A DNA stretch of 64,000 nt from an uncultured Sphingomonadaceae bacterium. Its GTDB lineage: Bacteria > Pseudomonadota > Alphaproteobacteria > Sphingomonadales > Sphingomonadaceae. The stretch's first letter is position 1, and each line of letters begins with the position of its first letter. The position numbers and the translations under genes are program-made. The notes beneath the pieces are model-generated. The model had not been told where the DNA came from, made no database searches, and was given only the letters and a program-made list of their open reading frames with translations. The stretch lies in contig CANNFX010000004.1 of NCBI GenBank assembly GCA_947504025.1, positions 1-64,000 on the forward strand, given 5' to 3'. This document shows, one piece after another, positions 1 through 8,957 of this stretch.

Positions 1-458
1 TTGTTGCCGCTGCCATCTGCCAACGTACCCATCGAAGTTGCGCGGAAGCCAGAGCTATCAGCGAAGCGTCCAACTGCCACGGTGCTTTCACCAGTTGCTG
101 CGGCGCCGCTGCCCAAAGCTGTGCCGTAAAGGCCTGTTGCGATGCTCAAGCGTCCAACGGCCGTCGTGCCGTTATTCGATGAAGCTGAATCACGGCCGAT
201 TGCCACGGCATTGTTGCCGTCCGCCAGCGCGAGGTTGCCGATTGCGATCGCATTAGCACCGGATGCCGTTGTGTTATGGCCCAGTGCAGCCGCGCCAACT
301 GAAGTCGCGGAAGAATTTGTACCGCATTCAGTAGTATCCGCAGCGCCGCCATCATTACATGGTGCAGTAGCATCTGCTTGAGCTACGGTAGAAAATCCCA
401 ATACCGTACAACTAGTTAAAAGTAATTTTGAGTAAATATTTTTAAAAGGAGTCGGCAT
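1..458 (-). CDS. Trimeric autotransporter adhesin (YadA-like), N-terminal part
   Basis: Reads right to left and runs off the left edge of the window, so only about 152 residues are visible. The ATG at 458 has a GAGGA ribosome binding site seven bases upstream. Residues 1-25 form a signal peptide ending near VAQA. From about residue 50 the protein repeats the YadA/hemagglutinin head pattern of about 14 residues (AVG-x-x-A, AIAIG, AVAIGR, TAVGR, TALGS, AVGR), which builds a left-handed beta-roll in trimeric surface adhesins (established for the family). The C-terminal anchor lies outside the window. Inferred role: surface attachment. The promoter region is shared with the divergent DUF3604 gene. 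Family call is good; host and ligand are unknown. Confidence 0.85.
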   Translation of the reverse strand, partial: MPTPFKNIYSKLLLTSCTVLGFSTVAQADATAPCNDGGAADTTECGTNSSATSVGAAALGHNTTASGANAIAIGNLALADGNNAVAIGRDSASSNNGTTAVGRLSIATGLYGTALGSGAAATGESTVAVGRFADSSGFRATSMGTLADGSGN

Positions 459-840
459 TACTTATTCCTCATGAATTTAGATTCTCTATAAAGAGCGTAA
501 GACATACAACTGCAAAGCACTCCATACAACCAGAAAATTAGCATATTAATGTATGAAAGTTATTGATAGGATGCCATAATTTTTCTCATGGCTGGGTAGT
601 TTTTATAAACCCCAGGTTAATCGAATCAAATTGAAAAGCGTCCATTTCCGATGATTTGCGACATAATGACAACACATCGGCGCCAGTGCACAAGATGTTA
701 CAATATTCGTCTTCTCGAGTTAGGGATCGGAACAGAGATTCTGGTCAGCCACTAAGAGCGAAGGGCGCCAGGTAATTTCCCTAAGGGTTGCTTGACGAAA
801 TCTTTTTTTGCGTGGCATCTTCCTAAAGAGGGAGAGAATA
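459..840. other. Divergent intergenic region, about 380 bp
   Basis: This A/T-rich spacer separates the autotransporter (leftward) from the DUF3604 lipoprotein gene (rightward) and must hold both promoters. I see the two ribosome binding sites (GAGGA near 464-468 on the minus strand, GGGAGAG near 830-836 on the plus strand). No convincing -35/-10 pair, RNA gene, repeat or small coding frame stands out. Confidence 0.5.
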
Positions 841-2751
841 ATGCGAAAATTGGTGTGCAGCGTGGCGGCGCTTGCGCTGCTGGCCGGCTGCGATGGGTTT
901 GACGGCCCGTCTAAAGAGGCGATCGGCGACGGCACAGGCACGGTCGAACTGGCCGAGTTCCCTGAACGACCATTGTGGGGCGACACGCATCTCCATACTG
1001 ACAATTCCTTCGACGCGTTTGGCTTTGGTGCCCGTTTGGGCCCTGAGGACGCACTACGCTTTGCTAGCGGTGAAGAAGTAACTTCCACCACTGGCATCGC
1101 TGCCAAGCTTTCGCGCCCTCTCGATTTCCTTGTTATCGCTGATCATGCCGAACTCTTGGGCGGCATAAGGCGGCTCTATGATGCGCCGCGTGTCATGATT
1201 CGCGATGAAACGATGCGTAAATGGTACGATATGATGCATGAATCGCCGCAGGGGTCGCAGCGCGCGATGAGCGAGATCATTGCTGCCGCCGCTGCGAATA
1301 CTTTGCCTGCAGGCATGAATAATCCGGAGGCGAATGCCGAAGCAATCGCGGGAGTATGGACGGCGCATCTCGATACGCTCGACCGGTTCAACAAGCCCGG
1401 TGCGTTCACTGCGCTGGCGGGATATGAATATTCACTCGTTCCCGGCGGCAACAATCTCCACCGTGTGGTTGTGTTCCGCGACGGGTCGGAAAAGACCAAA
1501 CAGACCATACCATTCGGATGGGATGGGACAGACGAAGCCAATGTCAGTCAGCTCTGGGACTATATGGAGGGTTACGAGAAGGCGACGGGCGGGTCCGTGC
1601 TGGCCATCCCGCATAATTCCAACATGTCCGATGGAACGATGTTTGAACTGACGAAGCACGATGGCGGCCCGATGACTGCGGAATATGCGCGCAGACGCGC
1701 GCAGCATGAGCCGATTGTTGAGGCGACCCAGATTAAGGGCGACAGCGAGTCCCACCCCTTTCTTTCGCCCAATGACGAATTCGCCAGCTTTGGTGATGTC
1801 GGCTGGGAACTTGGCAATCTGACTGACCCCAGCAGCAAAGAATCCGGCATGTTTGCTGGCGAGTATTTGCGCGAAGCGTTGAAGCGCGGGCTGACGATTG
1901 AACAGCAAACCGGCGTGAACCCTTATCAGTTTGGCATGATCGGTTCGACCGATAGCCACACGGCGCTGGCAACCGCTGACGAGGATAATTTCTTCGGCAA
2001 GCATACCGGTAATGAACCGCGCGGAGACCGTGGCAATGAAGCGCAAAACCTGGGTACGCGGAAGGGCCGCTTTGCATGGAACTACCTCGCTGGTGGCTAT
2101 GCAGCCGTGTGGGCACGGGCGAATACGCGCGCTGAAATCTTCGATGCGATGGAACGGCGCGAAGTCTATGCAACCACCGGCCCGCGTATGGTCGTACGCT
2201 TGTTTGCTGGCTTTGATTTTGCCGAGAATGCCTTTGACGGGGACTGGGTGCGTGATGGCTATACCAATGGTGTGCCTATGGGCGGATCACTGGTGGATGA
2301 AGGCAAGGCACCGCGCTTTGTCGTTTCCGCGCTCAAGGATCCCGAGGGCGCGAACCTCGACCGTGTTCAGATCGTAAAGGGCTGGGTGGATGCCAGCGGT
2401 AACACGAGGGAGCGCGTCTATGACATCGCTTGGAGTGATCCGGCAAACCGGCTGATGAGTGGCGGGAAACTGCCTGCGGTTGGCGATACGGTGGACCGGG
2501 AAAAGGCGACGTATGAAAACTCGATCGGCGCACCGGAACTCAATACAGTGTGGACCGATCCCGATTACCGCGAGGGTCAGAACGCATTCTACTATGTCCG
2601 TGTACTGGAAATTCCGACCCCGCGCTGGACACTGTTTGACGCCGTGCGTTTTGGTGTTGAGCTTAGTGCGGAGTCGGCAGCCAGCTCGGTCTCGCAGGAA
2701 CGCGCTTACAGCTCACCTGTCTGGCTGAGCTCGCCTAAAACTGGAGTGTAA
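841..2751 (+). CDS. DUF3604 domain lipoprotein with PHP-like metal motifs
   Basis: 636 residues. The ATG at 841 is chosen because it has a GGGAGAG site and gives a clean lipoprotein signal ending LLAGC (Cys17); an in-frame TTG 33 bases upstream is less likely. The rest matches DUF3604, a large domain of unknown reaction. Visible PHP-like metal-binding features are HLH at 50-52, DH at 101-102, a PHN motif near 257 and DSH near 372, compatible with a metal-dependent phosphoesterase-like fold. It should be anchored in the outer or inner membrane facing the periplasm. A PpiC-like protein and a HupE/UreJ-like protein follow immediately (6-bp gap, then overlap), suggesting one operon. Substrate unknown. 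Confidence 0.88.
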   Translation: MRKLVCSVAALALLAGCDGFDGPSKEAIGDGTGTVELAEFPERPLWGDTHLHTDNSFDAFGFGARLGPEDALRFASGEEVTSTTGIAAKLSRPLDFLVIADHAELLGGIRRLYDAPRVMIRDETMRKWYDMMHESPQGSQRAMSEIIAAAAANTLPAGMNNPEANAEAIAGVWTAHLDTLDRFNKPGAFTALAGYEYSLVPGGNNLHRVVVFRDGSEKTKQTIPFGWDGTDEANVSQLWDYMEGYEKATGGSVLAIPHNSNMSDGTMFELTKHDGGPMTAEYARRRAQHEPIVEATQIKGDSESHPFLSPNDEFASFGDVGWELGNLTDPSSKESGMFAGEYLREALKRGLTIEQQTGVNPYQFGMIGSTDSHTALATADEDNFFGKHTGNEPRGDRGNEAQNLGTRKGRFAWNYLAGGYAAVWARANTRAEIFDAMERREVYATTGPRMVVRLFAGFDFAENAFDGDWVRDGYTNGVPMGGSLVDEGKAPRFVVSALKDPEGANLDRVQIVKGWVDASGNTRERVYDIAWSDPANRLMSGGKLPAVGDTVDREKATYENSIGAPELNTVWTDPDYREGQNAFYYVRVLEIPTPRWTLFDAVRFGVELSAESAASSVSQERAYSSPVWLSSPKTGV

Positions 2752-2756
2752 ATAGG

Positions 2757-3563
2757 GTGGCACTTCCTAGTTGGACGCGTGAGCCGCTCGTTCATTTTCT
2801 GATCGGCGGGTTACTGCTCTTCGCCTTCTTCGCGTGGCGCGGGCAGGACGTAGACCTCGCAAGTCGCAGCATCGACATTAGCCGCGAACAGCAGGCCCGG
2901 ATCGCACTGCAGTTCCAGCAAACGATGCAGCGCCCGCCCACCGATGGCGAACTGGATGTACTGGTCGATCAATATGTCCGCGAGGAAGTGCTGTACCGTG
3001 AGGCCCTGCGGCTTGGGCTGAACAATGATGATGCAGTGATCCGCAAGCGCATGGCGCAGAAAATGGACTATCTCGCTGCAAGCAGTGCGGAAACACAGCA
3101 GCCAAGCGATGCGACTTTGCAGGCTTGGCTGGCAGAGCATCCGGCGCGGTTCGCGCCCGACAGCCGGTTTTCCTTCGACCAGCTGTGGTTCGGTGAAAAG
3201 CCCGCCGCCGCCGCGGCCAGGGCAAGGTTGGAGGCGGGGGACAGTTGGCAGGATTTGGGCCAGCGGATCGGACTGCCGCCAAGCCTGGATGATGCCAGCC
3301 GAAGCGATGTTACGGCCCGTTTCGGGAGCGAGTTCGTGGCTAACCTAGAGGGCGCCGCCAGGGGCGAGTGGTCGGGTCCAGTGCAATCGGGCTTCGGCTT
3401 CCATCTGCTCCGTTTGCGCGATGCCGCGAGCGGGCCGGTCCCGCCGCTCGCCGGGATTCGCGGTGTTGTTGAGAATGATTGGCGCGCCGAGACAATGGCC
3501 AAGCGCCGCGACGAAGCCTTCAGGATATTGCGCGACAGCTATCATGTGACATTGGAGAAATGA
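2757..3563 (+). CDS. Membrane-anchored PpiC/SurA-type peptidyl-prolyl isomerase-like protein
   Basis: 268 residues starting at GTG 2757, five bases after the DUF3604 stop. Residues 10-27 form one N-terminal membrane helix and the rest should lie in the periplasm. An N-terminal helical chaperone-like segment (DGELDVLVDQYVREEVLYRE) precedes a parvulin-like region from about 135 with the usual ending of conserved GFGFHLLRL. Parvulins of this kind isomerise X-Pro bonds and help fold exported proteins (family knowledge). The parvulin core is divergent, so activity is uncertain. It overlaps the next gene by four bases (ATGA), so it is probably co-translated with both neighbours and may fold the DUF3604 lipoprotein. 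Confidence 0.8.
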   Translation: MALPSWTREPLVHFLIGGLLLFAFFAWRGQDVDLASRSIDISREQQARIALQFQQTMQRPPTDGELDVLVDQYVREEVLYREALRLGLNNDDAVIRKRMAQKMDYLAASSAETQQPSDATLQAWLAEHPARFAPDSRFSFDQLWFGEKPAAAAARARLEAGDSWQDLGQRIGLPPSLDDASRSDVTARFGSEFVANLEGAARGEWSGPVQSGFGFHLLRLRDAASGPVPPLAGIRGVVENDWRAETMAKRRDEAFRILRDSYHVTLEK

Positions 3564-4543
3564 TCCGCGCGTTTCTGTGTATGATTGCTACTCTATTGGC
3601 TGCACCGGCGATGGCTGACGAGCTTCGCCCAGGTACAATCGAACTGATCCAGCAGAATGAAAAGAATTGGTCGCTTGCATGGAAGCAATCGCTTTCTGCG
3701 CCGGGACCGGCTCCGCTGATCGTTCCTGAGTTGCCAGAAGGATGCGCAATTGTCGGCGAACCGGTGAAGAGAAACGCTTCGCTGGCTTTGCTCGGCAGTG
3801 CGAATGTACAATGCGTAAGTGACGTGGCGGGCGGACAGATCGGCATGGCGGGCCTGCTCGGAAATTCGGATGTCTTGGTGCGCGTGCAGCCACTGGACCG
3901 CCCCGTGCAGACATTGCGCCTTAGTGCTGCAGAACCACGTGCAACCATCGCAGCCAAGCCCTCGGCTTCACAGGTCTGGACCAGCTATTTTGGTATTGGC
4001 GTCGAACATATTTTGATGGGTTGGGACCACCTGCTTTTTGTGATTGCCCTCGTGCTGCTGGTCGCAAGCCCGTGGCGGGTGGTGAAAGCGGCGACGGCCT
4101 TCACTGTCGCACATTCATTGACGCTTGTGGCAACGGTCTTGGGCTTTGTCGGCACGGCGCAAAGACCGGTAGAGGCTGTGATCGCTCTATCCATCATCTT
4201 CCTCGCAGTAGAGCTGGCACGGCAGACCAAGTCTGAGAAGCCATCGCTGACCGAGCGCTGGCCGTGGCTGGTCGCATTTCTATTCGGGCTGATCCATGGC
4301 TTCGGTTTTGCCGGAGCTTTGCGCGAGATTGGCCTGCCCGAGGGAGAGGTGCCTGCCGCGCTGATTTCATTTAACCTCGGTGTTGAGGCGGGTCAGCTGG
4401 CGGTTATTACTGCCGTGCTCGCCATTCGTTTTGGCGTGCGCAAGCTGGCACCGCAAGCGGAGGGGGTTGCGCTTAAGCTAGCGACCTACGGTATCGGAAT
4501 TACGGGTGCTTACTGGCTAATAGAGCGGCTTGTAGGCTGGTAA
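3560..4543 (+). CDS. HupE/UreJ-family membrane protein
   Basis: 327 residues. The ATG at 3560 overlaps the stop of the previous gene (ATGA); this gives a signal peptide (residues 1-19, ending APAMA). A soluble periplasmic region of about 120 residues follows, then six or so membrane helices from about residue 145. The motifs HILMGWDHLLF, HSLTL and HGFGFAGAL are characteristic of the HupE/UreJ_2 family, whose relatives are linked to nickel or hydrogenase/urease metal handling. No nickel enzyme is nearby, so the transported species is not known. The 3' end overlaps the convergent NodT gene by 34 bp. Confidence 0.82.
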   Translation: MIRAFLCMIATLLAAPAMADELRPGTIELIQQNEKNWSLAWKQSLSAPGPAPLIVPELPEGCAIVGEPVKRNASLALLGSANVQCVSDVAGGQIGMAGLLGNSDVLVRVQPLDRPVQTLRLSAAEPRATIAAKPSASQVWTSYFGIGVEHILMGWDHLLFVIALVLLVASPWRVVKAATAFTVAHSLTLVATVLGFVGTAQRPVEAVIALSIIFLAVELARQTKSEKPSLTERWPWLVAFLFGLIHGFGFAGALREIGLPEGEVPAALISFNLGVEAGQLAVITAVLAIRFGVRKLAPQAEGVALKLATYGIGITGAYWLIERLVGW

Positions 4544-5943
4544 TCGCCGCCAAGTGCTTGCCACAGTAGCACCCGTGCCCGTTTAGCGCGGCCCGTTGCG
4601 GCTGCGACCCGCTCGCCTGACGTATCAGCTATGCGGCGAGCCTCCAGCACTGTCAGGAAATCGGCCAGGCCGGCTCGGTAGCGCACGTCCGCCAGCCTTG
4701 CAGCGCGATCGTTGCGGGCTTGTTCGTCAGTCACTGCCGTAAGCTCGCCGTCAGCAGCAGCAACCAAGCCATAGGCCGCCTCCGCGTCGCCAAGAGCAGT
4801 AAACACGGTGCCGCGATAGGATTGGAAAGCTATGCGCTTGCTCGCTTCGGCAGCGTCAATCTCGGCCTCGATCCGGCCGAAGTCGAACAGCGGGCCAGCC
4901 AGCGCTGCCCCGAGTGAACCAATCAAGGAATCCTCGTCAAACAGGTCACCGGGATTGAAAGCCAGCAATCCCACGGCTGCCGAGAGACTGATGTTGGGGA
5001 ACCGGCTGGCGGCTGTCGCGGCTAACTCCGCGTCGGACGCGGCCAGACGGCTTGATGCAGCCAGCACATCAGGCCGGTTTGCCAGCAATATCGATGGCGC
5101 TGCGGCAGGTGCTGCAGGCAAGCGAGTTCCGGGAGCGTCCAGCAACAAAATTGTCCGAACTGCCTGCCCCGAAGCGGCGGTTAGGGTGACGAGCCTACCC
5201 ACCAACCGCGCCCGTTCACTTTCAATCGCAGAGAGCCGACTGCGCGATGCGGCGGCGGCGCTTTCTGCGCGGACGCGGTCGAAGCCGGGCGAAATCCCAG
5301 CCCGCTCACGGCTACCAGCCAGGCGGGCAAGTTGGGTTGCTGCGTTGAAGTCCGATTGAAGCGCGTTCTGCCGTGTCTCAAGTGTGCGCCAGTCGATAAC
5401 AGTCGCGGCAATCTCGGCCAGCAGGGCTATCCTGACGGCAGCGGCGTCTGCTCCAGCGGCGTCGATCCGCGCTATTGCAGCGCGTTCCTGCTCGCGAAGG
5501 CGGCCAAATAGATCGACATCCCAGCCGGCGCTTAGGTTTGCGCCATATGCCACCTGTTCGGAATCGATGCTGACACCAGCTGGTAGGGCACTGCTGATCT
5601 GGCTTTGATTGCTGCGTGCCCCTTCGATGCTAGCACCCGCAGTAATCTGGGGTAGGCGGTTCGCCCCGGCACGGTCGGCCGAAGCGTGCGCAGCGTCGAT
5701 CCGCAACAATGCCTCCCCCAGCGTGGGTGACTGTGCCAGTGCGAGTTCGGATAGGCCGCTATAGGCCGGGTCATCCGACGGAAGCAGGGCTGCGAGTGTC
5801 GCTGCCTCGCCGCCGGTCGGCGTGTAGGAAAAGGCTGCGGGCAGGACCGGTGTTGGCGTTGCGATTTCGGCCGCCGGACCAGCAACACAGGCACCCAGCG
5901 TTATGCTGGCGAGGCCGGCAAATAGGTATGAAGGCCGGCCCAT
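4510..5943 (-). CDS. NodT-type outer-membrane efflux lipoprotein (TolC family)
   Basis: 477 residues. A lipoprotein signal ends at Cys19 (ITLGAC). The body holds two outer-membrane efflux repeats rich in Ala and with long helices, as in TolC-like channels that form a trimeric tunnel across periplasm and outer membrane. Motifs such as PNISLSAAVG and YRGTVFTALGDAEAAY are typical of the NodT subgroup. Its ATG shares one base with the stop of the upstream adaptor gene (TAATG), so translation is coupled. It is the last gene of the permease-ATPase-adaptor-channel operon and provides the exit duct. Confidence 0.92.
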   Translation of the reverse strand: MGRPSYLFAGLASITLGACVAGPAAEIATPTPVLPAAFSYTPTGGEAATLAALLPSDDPAYSGLSELALAQSPTLGEALLRIDAAHASADRAGANRLPQITAGASIEGARSNQSQISSALPAGVSIDSEQVAYGANLSAGWDVDLFGRLREQERAAIARIDAAGADAAAVRIALLAEIAATVIDWRTLETRQNALQSDFNAATQLARLAGSRERAGISPGFDRVRAESAAAASRSRLSAIESERARLVGRLVTLTAASGQAVRTILLLDAPGTRLPAAPAAAPSILLANRPDVLAASSRLAASDAELAATAASRFPNISLSAAVGLLAFNPGDLFDEDSLIGSLGAALAGPLFDFGRIEAEIDAAEASKRIAFQSYRGTVFTALGDAEAAYGLVAAADGELTAVTDEQARNDRAARLADVRYRAGLADFLTVLEARRIADTSGERVAAATGRAKRARVLLWQALGGDYQPTSRSISQ

Positions 5944-6944
5944 TATTTGGCACCTTCTTCGGTAGCAGGCGTCACCTTGCGGGCAGGAATGAATGCATCA
6001 ATCTGTTGACCGACGCGGAACAATCCGTCCGTTTCGGGCAGTTCGTAAAGGATCTGCAGAACTCTTACATCGACCCGTTCGGCGGCACTGTTCGTCAGCG
6101 AACGTTTGGGCACGACCTGCGGTTCGGCACGAACGAATTTAGCGTTCACTTGCTGATCTGCCGCACCGCGCGGCGAAACAATGGCTGCAGCGCCCATCTC
6201 GACCCGGGCAGCTTCATCTTCGTCTATGTCGACGCGAACATATAGCGGGCGGGTTTGGCCCATCTGTATAAATGCTTCACCGCTCCCGCCTTGCGTAGTG
6301 ACAAATTCGCCGGGACGGATGTTTACAGCGAGAATTTCGCCAGTGATCGGCGCGCGAACGGTCAGGCGGCCTAGCTCGGTGTTTGCACTGCCAGCTGTTG
6401 CCTGGGCAGCCTTCAAGCGTGCCCGCGCTAGTTTCAACCGCTGGTTTGCCGCATTGGCCTCACCCTCGGCACGGATGACTTCGGATCGGCTGATGGCTGC
6501 GGGATCGTCGACGCTGCGATACAATGCAAGTTGCTGGCGTGCAGTGCTTTGCGCGCTCTGGGCTTCGGCAATGGCTGCGCGTGCTTCACCGATGGCTGCA
6601 TTCGCTTCAGTCAGACGAGAACGAGCAGCACGATCATCCACTGTAAACAGCGGTTGGCCTTTGGTGACATAGTCGCCTGGCTGTATGCGCAGATCGGTGA
6701 CGAGCCCCGACAAGGCAGTACCGATATCAATAGTTTCACTGGATGGTTCGACGACGCCAGCTCCGGCAACGCGTGCAGCATTAGCTAGGGCACCGGTAGC
6801 GCGCGGCGGCTCCTGATCCGGTTCTTCCAGCTGGCGGTCGGGCAAGCCATTCCAGATGAAGAATGCGGCCAGAACCAATCCGATCAATGCGATGATCGGC
6901 AAGATCTTGCGGCTAAAGCTGACATTTTCCGGGAGCAAGGCCAT
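5943..6944 (-). CDS. HlyD/DevB-type periplasmic adaptor of an ABC exporter
   Basis: 333 residues. One N-terminal membrane helix (about residues 14-33) is followed by a biotinyl-lipoyl-like half (ALSGLVTDLRIQPGDYVTKG), an Ala-rich coiled-coil hairpin (about 125-200), the second lipoyl half (APITGEILAVNIRPGEFV) and a beta-barrel domain. Membrane fusion proteins of this type bridge an inner-membrane transporter to an outer-membrane channel. Its place between the ATPase gene and the NodT gene fits a DevBCA/MacA-like tripartite pump. Confidence 0.92.
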   Translation of the reverse strand: MALLPENVSFSRKILPIIALIGLVLAAFFIWNGLPDRQLEEPDQEPPRATGALANAARVAGAGVVEPSSETIDIGTALSGLVTDLRIQPGDYVTKGQPLFTVDDRAARSRLTEANAAIGEARAAIAEAQSAQSTARQQLALYRSVDDPAAISRSEVIRAEGEANAANQRLKLARARLKAAQATAGSANTELGRLTVRAPITGEILAVNIRPGEFVTTQGGSGEAFIQMGQTRPLYVRVDIDEDEAARVEMGAAAIVSPRGAADQQVNAKFVRAEPQVVPKRSLTNSAAERVDVRVLQILYELPETDGLFRVGQQIDAFIPARKVTPATEEGAK

Positions 6945-6958
6945 TGTCGTTACCTATC

Positions 6959-7675
6959 CTAGTGGTCTTCCGGCATTTCTGTGCCGTCATGGGTAATCCG
7001 TCCGTCCTCAAGCACGAGGATGCGGTCGGCGAGATCAAAAATGCGGTTGTCATGGGTCACGATGATCACGGAGCGATCCTCCGCCACACCTACTTCGCGG
7101 AGCAAATCCATCACGCGGCGACCCGATTTGGCATCGAGCGCAGCCGTGGGTTCATCGCAAACGACCAGGCGTGGTTCGTGGACCAGCGCCCGGGCAATTG
7201 CGACGCGTTGCTGTTGGCCGCCCGATAGCTGGTTGGGTAATTTGTCCGCTTGATCGGCGATGTTGAGTTTTTCGAGCATTTTGACAGCCCGTGCCCGCGC
7301 TTCCTTGCGGCCCATTCCCTGTGCGATCAGCGGGACCGCCGCATTGGAGGCGGCGTCGATCGAGGGGATGAGATTATACTGCTGGAAAATGAAGCCGATG
7401 TTTTGCAGCCGGAAATTGACCAGTTCGGTGTCGGTAAGGCTGTAAATGTCAGTGCCGAACACTTCGACTTCGCCCTCGGTCGGCCAAAGGATGCCGCACA
7501 TAATTGAAATCATGGTGGTTTTGCCGGAGCCGGATTCACCAACCAGATAGGTCAGCTCTCCTGGACAAACGTCGAGATCAATCCCGTGCAGAACGCGGAT
7601 GGTTTGCTGACCGGCTTTGAAGTCACGGATGACGCCTCTTGTTCTGATGGCGGGTTGCTTCACTTGATCGCTCAT
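6959..7675 (-). CDS. ABC transporter ATP-binding protein (DevA/LolD/MacB-like)
   Basis: 238 residues. Walker A GESGSGKT at 46-53, signature LSGGQQQR near 149, Walker B LVVCDEP near 168 and a downstream switch His (IVTHDN) are all present, so the ATPase should be active. It belongs to the LolD/MacB/DevA group that works with FtsX-like permeases. The start overlaps the end of the permease gene by four bases; the adaptor gene follows 14 bp later. It energises export by the pump encoded in the same operon. Confidence 0.94.
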   Translation of the reverse strand: MSDQVKQPAIRTRGVIRDFKAGQQTIRVLHGIDLDVCPGELTYLVGESGSGKTTMISIMCGILWPTEGEVEVFGTDIYSLTDTELVNFRLQNIGFIFQQYNLIPSIDAASNAAVPLIAQGMGRKEARARAVKMLEKLNIADQADKLPNQLSGGQQQRVAIARALVHEPRLVVCDEPTAALDAKSGRRVMDLLREVGVAEDRSVIIVTHDNRIFDLADRILVLEDGRITHDGTEMPEDH

Positions 7676-8808
7676 CTGAATACAGCTGCCGGTTCGGTTT
7701 TGAGCACGTTGCGCAAGGCTATCCAGCCTGTCAGCGCCAGGATTATGAAGACAGCAGCCAGGCTAATGATCGGGATCTGCCAGGGAATGTAGAAACCCTT
7801 GAAGGTCGGATCTGCGGAAAAGCCCCAGATGAAGATAACGGTGCCGATGATGCCGAACCCGTAACCGATTATACCTACCAAACCGGCCTGAGCGGCAACC
7901 ATCCGGCGGATTTTCGCATTGGTGACGCCGATCGCCTTGAGCGCGCCAAATTGCTTGATGTTGTCACGGATAAATAGGCTGAAGGTCAGGCCTACAATCG
8001 CCACACCTACTATAAAGCCAAGCAGAACAGTGATCCCGAAATTTAGCGGGATCCCAGTGTTTTCAATAATGAAGTCGACCCCGTCTTGTGCGAATTCATC
8101 ACGGGTCCTGGCCCGGAGGCCGGTTTGTGCTTCGATCCGGTCGGTCAACTCATCGGCACTTACTGTGTCGGATGCACCCACCAGTACAAAGCTGAGCCGG
8201 TTACGCGTTCCCGGCACGTAATTCAGCGCCTGACTATATTTGGTATAGAGCGTGACCTGACTGGTGAAACTGGGGATGGCATCGGCAATCCCGCGGATCA
8301 CGGCACGTTGGTCATTCAGCTCAAGCCGAGCACCAATCGGACTCTCACCTTCGGGGAAGAAGCGAGTAGTTCCGACATCGTCGATGATAACGGAACTTGG
8401 CTGCGACAAGACGTTCGGATCGCCTTCGAGCATCACCTTGGGCAGGCCGATCAGCGTTGCATCATCCACCCCGATCACTGATACGCCTTCAAGATCGCCT
8501 TCGTTGGTTCGCACCGATGCGTTGGCGCGTAAATGCGGCACAGCCCATTCGACGCCCGGAACGCCGCGGACCCGGTCGAGAGCGGTCGAAGGCATGGGCA
8601 GGTTGACGTCGGTCGTCCGGCTGACTTCGTCCATCACCCAAACATCAGCAGTGGGCACATTGTAAACGCCGCTTGCGCCGCGCTCGATCAGATTGACGAA
8701 GATCGTCAGTTGCTGCGTGATAAGCAGCGTTGAAAATGCGATCCCGAACAGCAAGCCGTAGAACTTTTGCTTGTCGCCGGTGAGCATTCTGATCGCGATC
8801 CAGATCAT
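7672..8808 (-). CDS. FtsX-like ABC transporter permease (DevC type)
   Basis: 378 residues. A membrane helix near residues 15-35 is followed by a periplasmic MacB-core-like domain (to about 255) and three C-terminal helices with the FtsX pattern (FIRDNIKQFGALKAIGVTNAKI). This four-helix layout is that of DevC/MacB-class permeases, which do not carry substrate through the membrane but drive periplasmic conformational change (family knowledge). First gene of the four-gene exporter operon; the ATG at 8808 faces a promoter region shared with the TetR gene. Substrate unknown: drug, lipid or glycolipid are possible. Confidence 0.92.
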   Translation of the reverse strand: MIWIAIRMLTGDKQKFYGLLFGIAFSTLLITQQLTIFVNLIERGASGVYNVPTADVWVMDEVSRTTDVNLPMPSTALDRVRGVPGVEWAVPHLRANASVRTNEGDLEGVSVIGVDDATLIGLPKVMLEGDPNVLSQPSSVIIDDVGTTRFFPEGESPIGARLELNDQRAVIRGIADAIPSFTSQVTLYTKYSQALNYVPGTRNRLSFVLVGASDTVSADELTDRIEAQTGLRARTRDEFAQDGVDFIIENTGIPLNFGITVLLGFIVGVAIVGLTFSLFIRDNIKQFGALKAIGVTNAKIRRMVAAQAGLVGIIGYGFGIIGTVIFIWGFSADPTFKGFYIPWQIPIISLAAVFIILALTGWIALRNVLKTEPAAVFR

Positions 8809-8867
8809 ATGTGCAAAGGCCTCTACAGTGCTGAAGGGTTGCCGAGTCGCTCGACAACCGGCATTAT

Positions 8868-8901
8868 TGAACGGTATCGTTTAACTGAACGGAGCCGTTC
8901 A
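8868..8901. promoter_or_regulatory. Two operator-like palindromes for the TetR regulator
   Basis: In the 150-bp gap between the divergent exporter operon and the TetR gene there is a perfect inverted repeat at 8886-8901, TGAACGG-AG-CCGTTCA. Just beside it at 8868-8884 lies a weaker version, TGAACG-GTATC-GTTTAA. The centres are about 18 bp apart. Such paired palindromes are the normal form of TetR-family operators; binding by the neighbouring regulator is inferred. Confidence 0.7.
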
Positions 8902-8957
8902 TATTGTCAAACAGTGTTTTTGGATTAGTCGACGTCCCAGGGAAAACTGCCGCCCGG

